Of a DNA stretch of 35,603 bases, positions 1-7,437 are shown in pieces (position 1 is the first letter of the stretch; each line of letters opens with the position of its first letter). The notes beneath the pieces were generated by a model, which saw only the letters and a program-made list of their open reading frames with translations, was not told where the DNA came from and ran no database searches. The stretch comes from Candidatus Aminicenantota bacterium (lineage in GTDB: Bacteria > Acidobacteriota > Aminicenantia > S016-38), in contig JAMOUL010000219.1 of assembly GCA_027062035.1 (NCBI GenBank), positions 1-35,603 on the forward strand. Direction: 5' to 3'. The position numbers were made by a program, and so were the translations under genes.

Positions 1-2
1 GT

Positions 3-146
3 CTCTTCGGAATTGCTCTTATAATTTTCAAGAGAAAAAGTTTCTCGAGCATGTTACCATACGGGGTATTTCTGGCTATAGCTGCCTGGACAATTTATGT
101 TTTTAAGATAGACCTTTTTAAAATTTATATGGGATTCTGGCGGTGA
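3..146 (+). CDS. Prepilin peptidase, C-terminal end (partial)
   Basis: Only the last 47 codons are in the window; the gene begins upstream. The fragment has a hydrophobic segment, a basic patch and then a hydrophobic stretch containing LPYGVFLAIAA. This resembles the conserved LPFGPFLALGA segment near the C-terminus of type IV prepilin peptidases (PilD/GspO family), which cleave and N-methylate prepilins in the inner membrane. The stop codon overlaps the GTG start of the histidine kinase that follows (GTGA overlap), so the two are probably co-transcribed. The identification rests on a short motif. It fits the type IV pilus operon at the other end of the window, but the catalytic aspartates are not visible here. 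Confidence 0.6.
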   Translation, partial: LFGIALIIFKRKSFSSMLPYGVFLAIAAWTIYVFKIDLFKIYMGFWR

Positions 147-1225
147 GGAGGGTATCTCTTTTATTTATTCTTCTGGTTGTTTTGCTCTGGATGCTCTACG
201 GTTTTTTCCTCATTGTTCAGATAACCCCGGGAATGGACCCTGTGAAACTTCAGGGGCTAAAGAGACTGTGGGGTATAGTTTCTCTAATCTCTTTAATTAT
301 GGTTACCATCCTTGCCCTTCTGGCTTCTCTCGAGAAAGAGAGAAAAAAAGAAGCCTCCATGGATGATATATTAAAACTCGTCTCAGACAGGGGAAGGCAA
401 ACTCGAAAAATAATGGAAGCGATAATTGATAGCCTTCAGAGTCCTGCCTTTGTGGTTGAGAACGGGAAAATTACCTTTGCAAACAGGAGGGCCCTGGATA
501 TTGAATGTGTGGGGAAAGGGATTCTGGATGAGGAGAGTTTGAGGGAAAACTTTTTCCTGGAAAAAATAGAGCTGGATATAAATGGGGGAAAAGCTCATTT
601 ATATTTGTTGCGGGATGTGGAAGAGGAAAGAAGGAAAATCAGGGAAGAGGAAGAGATAAAAAGATTAACCTCCCTGGGTGAAATTGCTTCCTTCCTGTCG
701 CATGAAATTAAAAACTCCCTATCTGTAATTGTGGCATTGATTAAAAGCGGTAAAACCGAGGGGATTCTGGAAGAGGTGGAGGATATCAGAAAGCTTGTGG
801 ACCAGTTTATAGAGGAGGCAAGGCCTCTAAATCCTGTTTTAAGAGAATTGCGCCTGGATAAAAACTTCTTTGGCAGATGGCCTGAAGCAGAGGTTAAGGG
901 TGAAGGTATGATTATGGCAGATCCATATATCCTTGAGCTGATCTTTGAAAACCTTGTGAGAAACTCAAGGGATGCAGGTGCTACCCGTATTGATGTTAAA
1001 ATAAAGGACAGGCATGATAGAGTGGAAGTTGAATATGAAGACAATGGGAAGGGAATAGAACCAGGAGATGAGGAGAGGATATTTTTGCCCTTTCATACAG
1101 GGAAAAAAGGGGGTACCGGACTCGGACTTTCCTTCGTTAAAAAAGCGCTTATCTCCATGGGTGGTAACATTAAAGCAATTTCAAAGAAGGGAGGTGCAAA
1201 ATTCCTGCTAAACCTGAAAAAATAA
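143..1225 (+). CDS. Sensor histidine kinase (PAS, HisKA, HATPase)
   Basis: Membrane-bound two-component sensor of 360 aa. Two hydrophobic segments (about residues 4-25 and 42-63) form a short N-terminal anchor. A degenerate PAS domain follows (about 90-160). The HisKA box SHEIKNS carries the phospho-accepting H187. The HATPase_c domain has an N-box (N274), DNGKG at 300-304 and GTGLGL at 324-329, so the catalytic motifs are complete. The GTG start overlaps the prepilin peptidase stop. That position, and the two-segment anchor followed by PAS, suggests a PilS/NtrB-like kinase controlling pilus or sigma-54 genes. This is inference: no response regulator is in the window. The 3' end overlaps the start region proposed for coaE. 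Confidence 0.85.
   Translation: MRRVSLLFILLVVLLWMLYGFFLIVQITPGMDPVKLQGLKRLWGIVSLISLIMVTILALLASLEKERKKEASMDDILKLVSDRGRQTRKIMEAIIDSLQSPAFVVENGKITFANRRALDIECVGKGILDEESLRENFFLEKIELDINGGKAHLYLLRDVEEERRKIREEEEIKRLTSLGEIASFLSHEIKNSLSVIVALIKSGKTEGILEEVEDIRKLVDQFIEEARPLNPVLRELRLDKNFFGRWPEAEVKGEGMIMADPYILELIFENLVRNSRDAGATRIDVKIKDRHDRVEVEYEDNGKGIEPGDEERIFLPFHTGKKGGTGLGLSFVKKALISMGGNIKAISKKGGAKFLLNLKK
1190..1203 (+). promoter_or_regulatory. Ribosome binding site and ATT initiation codon of coaE
   Basis: GGAGG at 1190-1194 is followed after 6 nt by ATT at 1201. The coaE reading frame is open back to the TAA at 1171-1173. It contains no ATG, GTG or TTG before the ATG at 1246, which lies inside the P-loop and is too late. 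ATT is therefore the best-placed start. The same site lies inside the histidine kinase reading frame. Confidence 0.5.
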
Positions 1226-1827
1226 TCATCTGCCTTTGCGGAGGAATGGCAACAGGAAAGACCACGGTTCTCAAAGAGTGGAAGAAATTGGGTGCAAAAA
1301 TAATAAGGGCCGATGAGGTGGGACATCAGATCCTTCTTGAGGAGGATGTTAAGGAAGCACTTGTGAGGAAGTTTGGAGAGCAAATCCTTTCCAACGGGAA
1401 GATCGATCGGGATAAACTGGGCAGGAGAGTTTTTGGAGATAGGGAAGCCCTCGATTTCCTGAATAAACTGACCCATCCCAGGATTAATAAAAGGATAGAG
1501 GAAATGTTACGAAAGATGGATGGTGTTATAGTTATTGAGGCGGCTATAGTGTTCGAAATGGGGTTGTATAAACTTTGTGACTATATCGTAGCAACCTACT
1601 GTCCCAGGGAAGAACAGATGACAAGGCTTCTGGAAAAGGGGTTTTCCAGGGAGGAAGCGGAGGCAAGGCTTGCTTCCCAGATGCCACCTGAATACTATGC
1701 AGGCAGATCCCATGTGATAATCTTTACAACGGAGAGTCCTGAGAAAACACTGAAGGATGCAAGGAAAATATATAGATTGTTGACAAAAAAAGGAGGAAGA
1801 GTTGGGTTCCCAAAGAAGCAAAGTTGA
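1201..1827 (+). CDS. coaE: Dephospho-CoA kinase
   Basis: Catalyses the last step of coenzyme A synthesis, ATP-dependent phosphorylation of the 3'-hydroxyl of dephospho-CoA in the cytosol. The first beta strand and P-loop read IIICLCGGMATGKTT, equivalent to the usual IGLTGGIGSGKST. The RADEVGH segment matches the family's DAD substrate motif (here RAD). HPRINKRIEE matches the conserved HP.I. region, and R..SQM is near the C-terminus. With the proposed ATT start the protein is 208 aa, normal for the family. The first ATG (1246) would remove strand 1 and the first glycines of the P-loop. ATT at 1201 stands 6 nt after GGAGG. A -1 frameshift from the kinase on the A6 run at 1217-1222 is the alternative. 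The 3' end overlaps the methyltransferase gene by 26 nt. Confidence 0.85.
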   Translation: MPAKPEKIIICLCGGMATGKTTVLKEWKKLGAKIIRADEVGHQILLEEDVKEALVRKFGEQILSNGKIDRDKLGRRVFGDREALDFLNKLTHPRINKRIEEMLRKMDGVIVIEAAIVFEMGLYKLCDYIVATYCPREEQMTRLLEKGFSREEAEARLASQMPPEYYAGRSHVIIFTTESPEKTLKDARKIYRLLTKKGGRVGFPKKQS

Positions 1828-2443
1828 AGTAAAGGGCTTTGAAGCGAAGCACTATGATCTTCTGATGGGCCTTTTGACCCTGGGGCAGTATAACAGATGG
1901 ATAAGAAAGGCTGTGAGAGATACGGGTGCAGGGAAGGGATGGAACGTGGCTGAGCTGGGGAGTGGAACGGGCATCGCTGCCTGTGAGTTTTCCCGGTTGA
2001 TAGGAGAAGGTCGATACATAGGTCTGGATATTGGTGAGGAAATGATGATGAAGGCGGAGAAAAGATGCAGAAAAAGAAGTAATGTGGAGTTTATTAAGCA
2101 GAGGATAGAACAGCCCTTTAAACTTCCGTTTCAGGCGGATCTTTTCTTTATGTCCTTTGTGATGCATGGCCTTGAAAACCCTGATAAAGAAAAGGTACTC
2201 GAGAATGTAAGGAAAAATTTGCAGGAAGGAGGACTTTTCGGTGTTCTGGACTATTCCCAGATGAAGTATTCAGAGGCTTTCTGGCTCGCGAGGTGGATTA
2301 TCTGGAAACTGGAATGTCCTCTGGCCGGAGAGTTTGCTGAAATGGGATTTCCCGGGTTTGTAGAATCCAGAGGATTTAAACTTTTGAAGGTAAATAAGTA
2401 TTTTCGGGGAATGTTTTCCCTTTATCTTTTTAAGAAGGTGTAA
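1802..2443 (+). CDS. Class I SAM-dependent methyltransferase (UbiE-like)
   Basis: A 213 aa soluble methyltransferase. Motif I is VAELGSGTGIAA (about residues 50-61) and the acidic end of strand 2 is IGLDIG. A later segment, GGLFGVLDYSQMKYSE, corresponds to motif III. The overall pattern resembles UbiE/COQ5-type quinone methyltransferases, especially the N-terminal FEAKHYDLLMGLLTLGQYNRWI, which resembles the UbiE start (YD..N...S.G....WR). The substrate is not determined. The start is TTG at 1802, preceded by AGGAGG at 1791-1796. It overlaps the 3' end of coaE, indicating an operon. Confidence 0.75.
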   Translation: MGSQRSKVEVKGFEAKHYDLLMGLLTLGQYNRWIRKAVRDTGAGKGWNVAELGSGTGIAACEFSRLIGEGRYIGLDIGEEMMMKAEKRCRKRSNVEFIKQRIEQPFKLPFQADLFFMSFVMHGLENPDKEKVLENVRKNLQEGGLFGVLDYSQMKYSEAFWLARWIIWKLECPLAGEFAEMGFPGFVESRGFKLLKVNKYFRGMFSLYLFKKV

Positions 2444-2455
2444 TACTTTCTGTTT

Positions 2456-2484
2456 TTGAAGGACAAAAATCTCTGTGGTATACT
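2456..2484 (+). promoter_or_regulatory. Promoter of lepB (leaderless type)
   Basis: TTGAAG at 2456-2461, a 17-bp spacer, and TATACT at 2479-2484. The GTG start of lepB follows after 7 nt, at 2492, so the expected transcription start coincides with the start codon. No ribosome binding site is present. Confidence 0.6.
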
Positions 2485-2491
2485 TTTGCAC

Positions 2492-3142
2492 GTGAGAAAA
2501 TTCGCCAAATATCTGGAGATAGCAGCGGATACGCTGTTTTTCGTTTTCTTTGTTCAGGCCTTTGTAGTACAGGCCTTTGTGGTACCCACATCCTCCATGG
2601 AAGATACCCTGCTCATTGGTGATCACCTTCTTGTAAATAAGCTGTATTACGCACCCTATTCCAGCAAAATAGAGAAGTTCATTTTACCCATTGGAGACGT
2701 TAAAAGAGGAGACATAGTGGTTTTCAGGTTCCCGAAGGACCCCAGATTTGACTACGTAAAAAGGGTTATCGGGCTACCAGGGGATGTTGTGGAAGTACTG
2801 GAAGGACATGCATATGTGAACGGAAAACTCATTGATGGTCCCTACGTGAGATTTAAACCCACCCCATACAAGCCTCCGGACTTTGGTCCAATAAAGGTGC
2901 CAGAAGGACACCTTTTCGTTATGGGGGATAATAGAAATAATTCCTATGATTCCAGGTTCTGGGGATTTCTTCCGATGAATCATCTGCGTGGAAGACCCTG
3001 GTTCATATACTGGAGTCTCAGAAAATCAACCAAGGAATATTCCTTCCCAACCATTTTCCACTGGATGTGGGGCATGGTCAAGTCTATAGTGGAAACTCCA
3101 TTCAGAACCAGATGGAAGAGAATTTTAACCATACCCCATTGA
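2492..3142 (+). CDS. lepB: Signal peptidase I
   Basis: Membrane-bound serine protease that removes signal peptides from exported proteins. One N-terminal transmembrane segment (about residues 12-32) leads straight into the catalytic box PTSSMED, in which S35 before the Met is the nucleophile. The general-base lysine is K90 in DYVKRVIGLPGD. Box E, GDNRNNSYDSR, lies at about 145-155. At 216 aa it is short but complete. The GTG at 2492 was chosen because a promoter-like TTGAAG-N17-TATACT places the transcription start on it. A TTG at 2456 in the same frame would lie inside the -35 box. The 3' end overlaps the trmO reading frame. Confidence 0.9.
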   Translation: MRKFAKYLEIAADTLFFVFFVQAFVVQAFVVPTSSMEDTLLIGDHLLVNKLYYAPYSSKIEKFILPIGDVKRGDIVVFRFPKDPRFDYVKRVIGLPGDVVEVLEGHAYVNGKLIDGPYVRFKPTPYKPPDFGPIKVPEGHLFVMGDNRNNSYDSRFWGFLPMNHLRGRPWFIYWSLRKSTKEYSFPTIFHWMWGMVKSIVETPFRTRWKRILTIPH

Positions 3143-3618
3143 TCCGCTTAAAACAAATTGGAAGGATAAGAACTCCATATAATAGAAAAGCTCCCTATCA
3201 ACCAATTGATGAAGAAGGAGTCTTTTACCTTGAACTTTTCCCCGAATACGTGGAGGGTCTTGAGAGTATTGAAACCTTTAAATACATATATGTTATTTTC
3301 TTTATGGATAGAGCAAAGCCCGCAGAACTTATAGTAGAACCACCATGGGCAGAGGGAAAGAAGGTGGGGGTTTTTGCCTCAAGGTCCCCATCAAGACCAA
3401 ATCCCATAGGGTTAAGCGTGGTGAGGCTTTTGAAGATAGAGGACAACAGAGTATACATATCAGCAATAGACGCTCTTGATGGTACTCCTCTCCTGGATAT
3501 CAAACCCTACGTGAAGCATCTCGATTCAAAGGAAGATGCAAATCTTGGATGGGCAGGAGATGTCCGGGATAAGGACCATCTTATTCTTCATTTGAAGGGA
3601 ATTCCCCACGATTTTTGA
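3112..3618 (+). CDS. trmO: tRNA (N6-threonylcarbamoyladenosine37-N6)-methyltransferase, TsaA/YaeB family
   Basis: TrmO methylates N6 of t6A37 in tRNA using SAM. The family marks are IGRIRTPY near the N-terminus, VGVFASRSPSRPNPIGLS in the middle (the signature of the TsaA/YaeB beta-barrel, which binds SAM) and DALDGTPLLDIKPY. At about 168 aa it matches the short form common in archaea and many bacteria, lacking the C-terminal extension of the E. coli enzyme. The start is uncertain: ATG 3112 overlaps lepB by 31 nt, while TTG 3139 would give a TTGA overlap with the lepB stop and begin closer to the family's usual N-terminus. Neither has a clear ribosome binding site, so translation is probably coupled to lepB. 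Confidence 0.85.
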   Translation: MEENFNHTPLIRLKQIGRIRTPYNRKAPYQPIDEEGVFYLELFPEYVEGLESIETFKYIYVIFFMDRAKPAELIVEPPWAEGKKVGVFASRSPSRPNPIGLSVVRLLKIEDNRVYISAIDALDGTPLLDIKPYVKHLDSKEDANLGWAGDVRDKDHLILHLKGIPHDF

Positions 3619-3619
3619 G

Positions 3620-3640
3620 TATAATATCAGTGGAGGTGAA
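3620..3640 (+). promoter_or_regulatory. -10 box and ribosome binding site before the small membrane protein
   Basis: A perfect TATAAT (3620-3625) overlaps the end of trmO. The expected transcription start, about 7 nt downstream, is the first G of GGAGGTGAA (3632-3640). The mRNA would therefore begin almost exactly with its ribosome binding site, 11 nt before TTG 3643. I see no good -35 box at normal spacing. Confidence 0.35.
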
Positions 3641-3642
3641 CT

Positions 3643-3990
3643 TTGAGAGTTATGAATTTGAGAAAAATTGATGTTTTGAAAGCAGGATTCGTTTCCGCCG
3701 TTCTTTATTTTATTATGGGCCTTTTAATTGTCCTGCTTTACGGCGCAATAGGTATGGCAATAATAAGGAGGGTAAACCCTGGACTTGCAGCTCTCGGGGT
3801 GGTTCTTATTATTTTAATTCCCTTAATTTATGCAGCTATAGGTTTTGTTATAGGTCTAATCTTTGCCTTGCTTTTGAACCTCTCCCTATCCATAATAAAG
3901 GGATTGCCTCTGTATTTTGAAGAAGAAACTCAGGTAGAAGGAAAGGAGGTGAGCAATGAAATACAGCCCAGTGAAAGCACCGAGGGGTAG
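3643..3990 (+). CDS. Small integral membrane protein (DUF3566-like), function unknown
   Basis: A 115 aa protein with an amphipathic start (RKIDVLKAG) and two long hydrophobic regions (about residues 14-38 and 45-85) that form two or three transmembrane helices, then an acidic hydrophilic tail. The pattern of KIDVLKAG..SAVLY followed by paired helices resembles small DUF3566-type membrane proteins, but I do not recognise a function. The start is TTG 3643, 6 nt after GGAGG; ATG 3652 would be too far away. The 3' end overlaps hutU by 35 nt, and the hutU ribosome binding site lies inside this gene, so the two are likely coupled. Confidence 0.6.
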   Translation: MRVMNLRKIDVLKAGFVSAVLYFIMGLLIVLLYGAIGMAIIRRVNPGLAALGVVLIILIPLIYAAIGFVIGLIFALLLNLSLSIIKGLPLYFEEETQVEGKEVSNEIQPSESTEG

Positions 3991-5641
3991 CCAGCTTTCT
4001 GCAAAAAGCTGGCACCAGGAAGCAGCTATAAGGATGCTGCTCAATAATCTGGACCCGGAAGTTGGAGAAGACCCGGAAAACCTTATCGTTTATGGAGGAA
4101 CAGGGAAAGCAGCAAGAAGCTGGGAAGCAGTATGGGCAATAATTGACACCCTCAAAAACCTTGAGAACGATGAAACTCTTCTGGTTCAGTCAGGAAAACC
4201 TGTAGGGGTTTTCAAAACCCATGAATGGGCTCCCAGGGTGATAATTGCCAATTCGAACCTCGTTCCTAAATGGGCTACCTGGGAACATTTTCATCATCTC
4301 GAAAAACTGGGACTAATAATGTATGGACAGATGACCGCAGGTTCCTGGATTTATATTGGAACCCAGGGAATTCTTCAGGGAACCTATGAAACCTTTGCTG
4401 CAGCAGGAAGAATCCGGTTCGGGCTTAATGATCTAAGGGGAAAGCTTATTGTTTCAGGAGGATGTGGGGGAATGAGTGGAGCCCAGCCTCTTGCTGCCAC
4501 CATGAACAATGCCACGTACCTTGCAGCAGAGGTGGTTGAGGAAAGGGCCCGGAAGAGGATTAGAACAAAATATCTTGATGAAATAGAGCATAATCTTGAT
4601 GCTGCTATAGATAGGGCGCTGGAGTACAAAGAGAAGGGTATTGCAAAAAGTATAGTCTGGATAGGTAATGTGGTGGACCTTCTCCAGCGACTCGTTGATA
4701 GAGGCGTAACCCCTGATCTCCTTACGGATCAGACCTCTGCCCATGATCCGCTCAATGGATATATTCCCGAAGACCTTACCTATGAGGAGGCTCTGGAATT
4801 GAGAAGTAAGGATCCGGAAGAGTATCAGAAAAGGTCCTTTAAGACCATGGCAAAACATGTGAAGCTAATGATAGAACTGCAGAACCGCGGCGCAGAGACC
4901 TTTGACTACGGAAACAACCTTCGTGGAAATGCCCTTGCAGGAGGTTTTGTAAAGGAAGAAGAGGTCAAAAATCCTGATGGAACATGGAAGTATCCCGGTT
5001 TTGTTCCCGCTTATATAAGACCGCTGTTCTGTGAAGGCCAGGGCCCCTTCCGCTGGGCAGCCCTCTCCGGCGATCCTGAGGATATATACACCATAGATGA
5101 GGAACTTATGAAGCTTTTCCCTGAAAAGGAGCACCTTGTCCGCTGGCTTAAGCTCGCAAGGGAAAGAATAGCCTTTCAGGGTCTTCCCGCAAGGATTTGC
5201 TGGCTCGGTTATGGAGAGAGGGATAAGGCAGGGCTTCTCTTTAATAGACTCGTTAGAGAGGGTAAGGTTAAGGCTCCTATAGTGATAGGAAGGGATCATC
5301 TTGACACCGGTTCCGTGGCCTCTCCAAACAGGGAAACCGAAGCCATGAAGGATGGTTCCGATGCCATCGCCGATTGGCCTCTTCTTAATTTTGCCCTCAA
5401 TGCAGTGAGTGGAGCCTCATGGGTGAGTTTCCACCACGGAGGAGGAGTGGGAATAGGCTACTCCCTCCATGCAGGTCAGGTAATAGTGGCAGACGGAAGT
5501 GAGATGATGGATGTGAGGTTGAAGAGAGTTCTTACCAATGACCCTGGTATTGGAGTTGCCCGCCATGCAGATGCGGGGTATGAGGAGGCTATAGAATTTG
5601 CCAGGAAGGCAGGCATTAAGATTCCCATGCTCAAATCTTGA
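3956..5641 (+). CDS. hutU: Urocanate hydratase
   Basis: Converts urocanate to imidazolone propionate, the second step of histidine breakdown, using a tightly bound NAD+ as electrophile. The protein is 561 aa, the normal length. Landmarks are VYGGTGKAARSWEA (N-terminal), SGGCGGMSGAQPLA (nucleotide-binding segment), GLPARICWLGYGER containing the conserved active-site-region cysteine, and the hallmark IGRDHLDTGSVASPNRETE with FHHGGGVGIGYS in the C-terminal third. The ATG has a strong AGGAGGTGA just upstream. No hutH, hutI or hutG is in the window, so the rest of the pathway must be elsewhere. Confidence 0.95.
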   Translation: MKYSPVKAPRGSQLSAKSWHQEAAIRMLLNNLDPEVGEDPENLIVYGGTGKAARSWEAVWAIIDTLKNLENDETLLVQSGKPVGVFKTHEWAPRVIIANSNLVPKWATWEHFHHLEKLGLIMYGQMTAGSWIYIGTQGILQGTYETFAAAGRIRFGLNDLRGKLIVSGGCGGMSGAQPLAATMNNATYLAAEVVEERARKRIRTKYLDEIEHNLDAAIDRALEYKEKGIAKSIVWIGNVVDLLQRLVDRGVTPDLLTDQTSAHDPLNGYIPEDLTYEEALELRSKDPEEYQKRSFKTMAKHVKLMIELQNRGAETFDYGNNLRGNALAGGFVKEEEVKNPDGTWKYPGFVPAYIRPLFCEGQGPFRWAALSGDPEDIYTIDEELMKLFPEKEHLVRWLKLARERIAFQGLPARICWLGYGERDKAGLLFNRLVREGKVKAPIVIGRDHLDTGSVASPNRETEAMKDGSDAIADWPLLNFALNAVSGASWVSFHHGGGVGIGYSLHAGQVIVADGSEMMDVRLKRVLTNDPGIGVARHADAGYEEAIEFARKAGIKIPMLKS

Positions 5642-5668
5642 AGTCTGTGTAACAATTGGGATAAAATT
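5638..5668 (+). promoter_or_regulatory. Possible promoter of the yebC-ruvCAB operon
   Basis: TTGAAG at 5638-5643, overlapping the hutU stop codon, and TAAAAT at 5663-5668, with a long 19-bp spacer. A GGGGG ribosome binding site precedes the yebC ATG at 5698. The spacing makes this a weak call. Confidence 0.35.
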
Positions 5669-5697
5669 TTATTGACTAAAAAAGTAAAGGGGGTAAT

Positions 5698-6450
5698 ATG
5701 TCAGGACACTCCAAATGGCATTCTATTAGGCACAAAAAAGCTGTAGTAGATGCTAAGAGAGGAAAACTCTTTACAAAGCTCATAAGGGAAATTATTATCG
5801 CTGCAAAGATGGGCGGCGGTGACCCCGATAAGAACCCAAGACTCAGAAAGGCCATCGAAGCTGCAAGGGATGCCAATATGCCCAAGGATAATATAGAGCG
5901 TGCCATAAAGAAGGGAACAGGGGAACTCGAAGGAGAAAAGTTTGAGGAAATTACCTATGAGGGTTATGGTCCCGGGGGCGTGGCTGTGTTCGTTGAGGCC
6001 ACGACAGATAATAGAAACAGAACCGCCTCTGAAATAAGGAGGATCTTTTCCAAACACGGTGGAAACCTTGGAGAAAGCGGTTGTGTTGCATGGATGTTTA
6101 AGAGGAAGGGATACATAGTTGTTGAGAAATCCAAGGCTCCATCTGAAGAGGAACTTTTTGATATTGCGGTAGAAGCAGGAGCCGATGATGTCAAGGATGA
6201 TGAAAGTAATTTCGTAATACTTACTGCACCTGAGGACCTTTTTGAAGTTGTAAAGGCCCTTGAAGAAAAGGGAATAGAGATTGCGACAAAGGAACTGGGT
6301 ATGATCCCCGATACCTATGTAAAGCTTGAAGGCAAAGAAGCACAACAGATGTTAAAACTTATGGAAGAACTGGAAGACCACGATGATGTCCAGCACGTAT
6401 GGGCGAATTTTGATATCCCCGAAGAGGAAATCGAGAAGTTTTCTGAATGA
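5698..6450 (+). CDS. yebC: YebC/PmpR family translation or regulatory factor
   Basis: A 250 aa member of the YebC/TACO1 family. Members act as transcriptional regulators (PmpR) or as ribosome-associated factors that help translation through difficult peptide motifs. The N-terminus MSGHSKWHSIRHKK is the family signature. The NPRLRKAIEAARDANMPKDNIERAIKKG and YEGYGPGGVA segments are also typical. It is the first gene of the widespread yebC-ruvC-ruvA-ruvB order, and its stop overlaps the ruvC ATG (ATGA). Identification is secure; the exact cellular role here is inferred from the family. Confidence 0.95.
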   Translation: MSGHSKWHSIRHKKAVVDAKRGKLFTKLIREIIIAAKMGGGDPDKNPRLRKAIEAARDANMPKDNIERAIKKGTGELEGEKFEEITYEGYGPGGVAVFVEATTDNRNRTASEIRRIFSKHGGNLGESGCVAWMFKRKGYIVVEKSKAPSEEELFDIAVEAGADDVKDDESNFVILTAPEDLFEVVKALEEKGIEIATKELGMIPDTYVKLEGKEAQQMLKLMEELEDHDDVQHVWANFDIPEEEIEKFSE

Positions 6451-6911
6451 GGATTTTAGGGGTTGACCCCGGTTTGAGGATAACAGGTTATGCCCTGCTT
6501 GAAGATATGAAACTCGTTGAGTGGGGGAGAATATCCATGTCCGGAGACTGGAAGGAGTCCCTTCTGAGGATAACTGAAACGTTACAGAAGAAATTAAAGG
6601 AATTCAGGCCTGATGAGATTGCCATGGAATCTTCCTTTACTGGAATAAATCCATCTTCCTCCATAAAAATTGCTCATCTCAGGGGAGCAATAATTTACAT
6701 GGCCATGAAAAATGGGCTCAGGGTATTTGACTATTCTCCATCCCGTGTAAAAAAATCGATAACAGGGAGGGGCAATGCATCCAAGAGGGAGGTGAGAACC
6801 TTTATAGGCAGAATTTTCGGGGAAGTGGAGGGGTTCGACGAGGCGGATGCGGTTGCAGTAGCCTTTACCCATTATCTTGCGAGGCAACATGATAGAGAGA
6901 TTGAAGGGTAG
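6447..6911 (+). CDS. ruvC: Holliday junction resolvase RuvC
   Basis: Endonuclease that cuts Holliday junctions symmetrically during recombination, working on junctions held by RuvAB. It has the RNase H-like fold with all four acidic metal ligands visible: D7 in GVDPGL, E61 in AMESSF, and D131 and D134 in FDEADAVAVA. At 154 aa it is the normal length. ATG 6447 overlaps the yebC stop codon. The 3' end overlaps ruvA by 23 nt. Together with ruvA and ruvB it forms one operon encoding the complete resolvasome. Confidence 0.95.
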   Translation: MRILGVDPGLRITGYALLEDMKLVEWGRISMSGDWKESLLRITETLQKKLKEFRPDEIAMESSFTGINPSSSIKIAHLRGAIIYMAMKNGLRVFDYSPSRVKKSITGRGNASKREVRTFIGRIFGEVEGFDEADAVAVAFTHYLARQHDREIEG

Positions 6912-7437
6912 AGTAATAGAGAAGGGGGCAGATTGGGCGATAATACAGGTTGGAGGTGTGGGTTTTCTTGTTAAGGCAACTTCTTCTGCGCTTCAACGAC
7001 TTTCTGTGGGTGAGGAGGGGGAAATTTTTACCCATTTTCTGATAAAGGATGATGAACCAATTTTGCTGGGTTTTTTTTCGAAGGAGGAGAGGGAAGTTTT
7101 TAAAAAATTGCTGAGCGTTTCTGGAATAGGTCCCAAAACCGCCATGGCTCTTCTTTCAACCATAGGAATAGAAGGATTTCTCGAAGCGGTTGAGAAGGAC
7201 GATGTTGGAGCCCTGAGCAGGGTTCCTGGAATAGGAAAGAAGGGGGCTTCAAGGATAATCGTTGAAATGAAAAACTTTCTTCCTTCCCGGGGCACGGAAA
7301 GCGAAAGGGAGATAATTTCAGCCCTTCTAAACCTGGGTTTCAAAAGATCGGAGGTGGAAGCAGTTGTCAGAGAAATTTCGGGTAAAGGACTTTCCGTTGA
7401 GGATGCCATAAAGGAAGCGCTGAGGAGGTTATCCTGA
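6889..7437 (+). CDS. ruvA: Holliday junction DNA helicase subunit RuvA
   Basis: RuvA binds the four-way junction as a tetramer and loads RuvB. The N-terminus MIERLKGRV and VGGVGF form the OB-fold domain I. Two helix-hairpin-helix motifs follow (VSGIGPKTA and VPGIGKKGA), and a C-terminal three-helix domain III (ALLNLGFKRSEVEAVV) contacts RuvB. The length of 182 aa is slightly short but complete. ATG 6889 is preceded by GAGG; an in-frame TTG 12 nt upstream is not needed. The gene overlaps ruvC at its start, and its TGA shares a base with the ruvB ATG. Confidence 0.95.
   Translation: MIERLKGRVIEKGADWAIIQVGGVGFLVKATSSALQRLSVGEEGEIFTHFLIKDDEPILLGFFSKEEREVFKKLLSVSGIGPKTAMALLSTIGIEGFLEAVEKDDVGALSRVPGIGKKGASRIIVEMKNFLPSRGTESEREIISALLNLGFKRSEVEAVVREISGKGLSVEDAIKEALRRLS

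Noticed and set aside
2540..2600. Repeated codons in lepB (VQAFVVQAFVV)
   Set aside because: Signal peptidases often have similar hydrophobic sequence before the catalytic serine, so this is not a convincing recent duplication.
5701..6345. Minus-strand reading frame of 214 aa
   Set aside because: Shadow of yebC with Cys/Phe-rich, unstructured composition.
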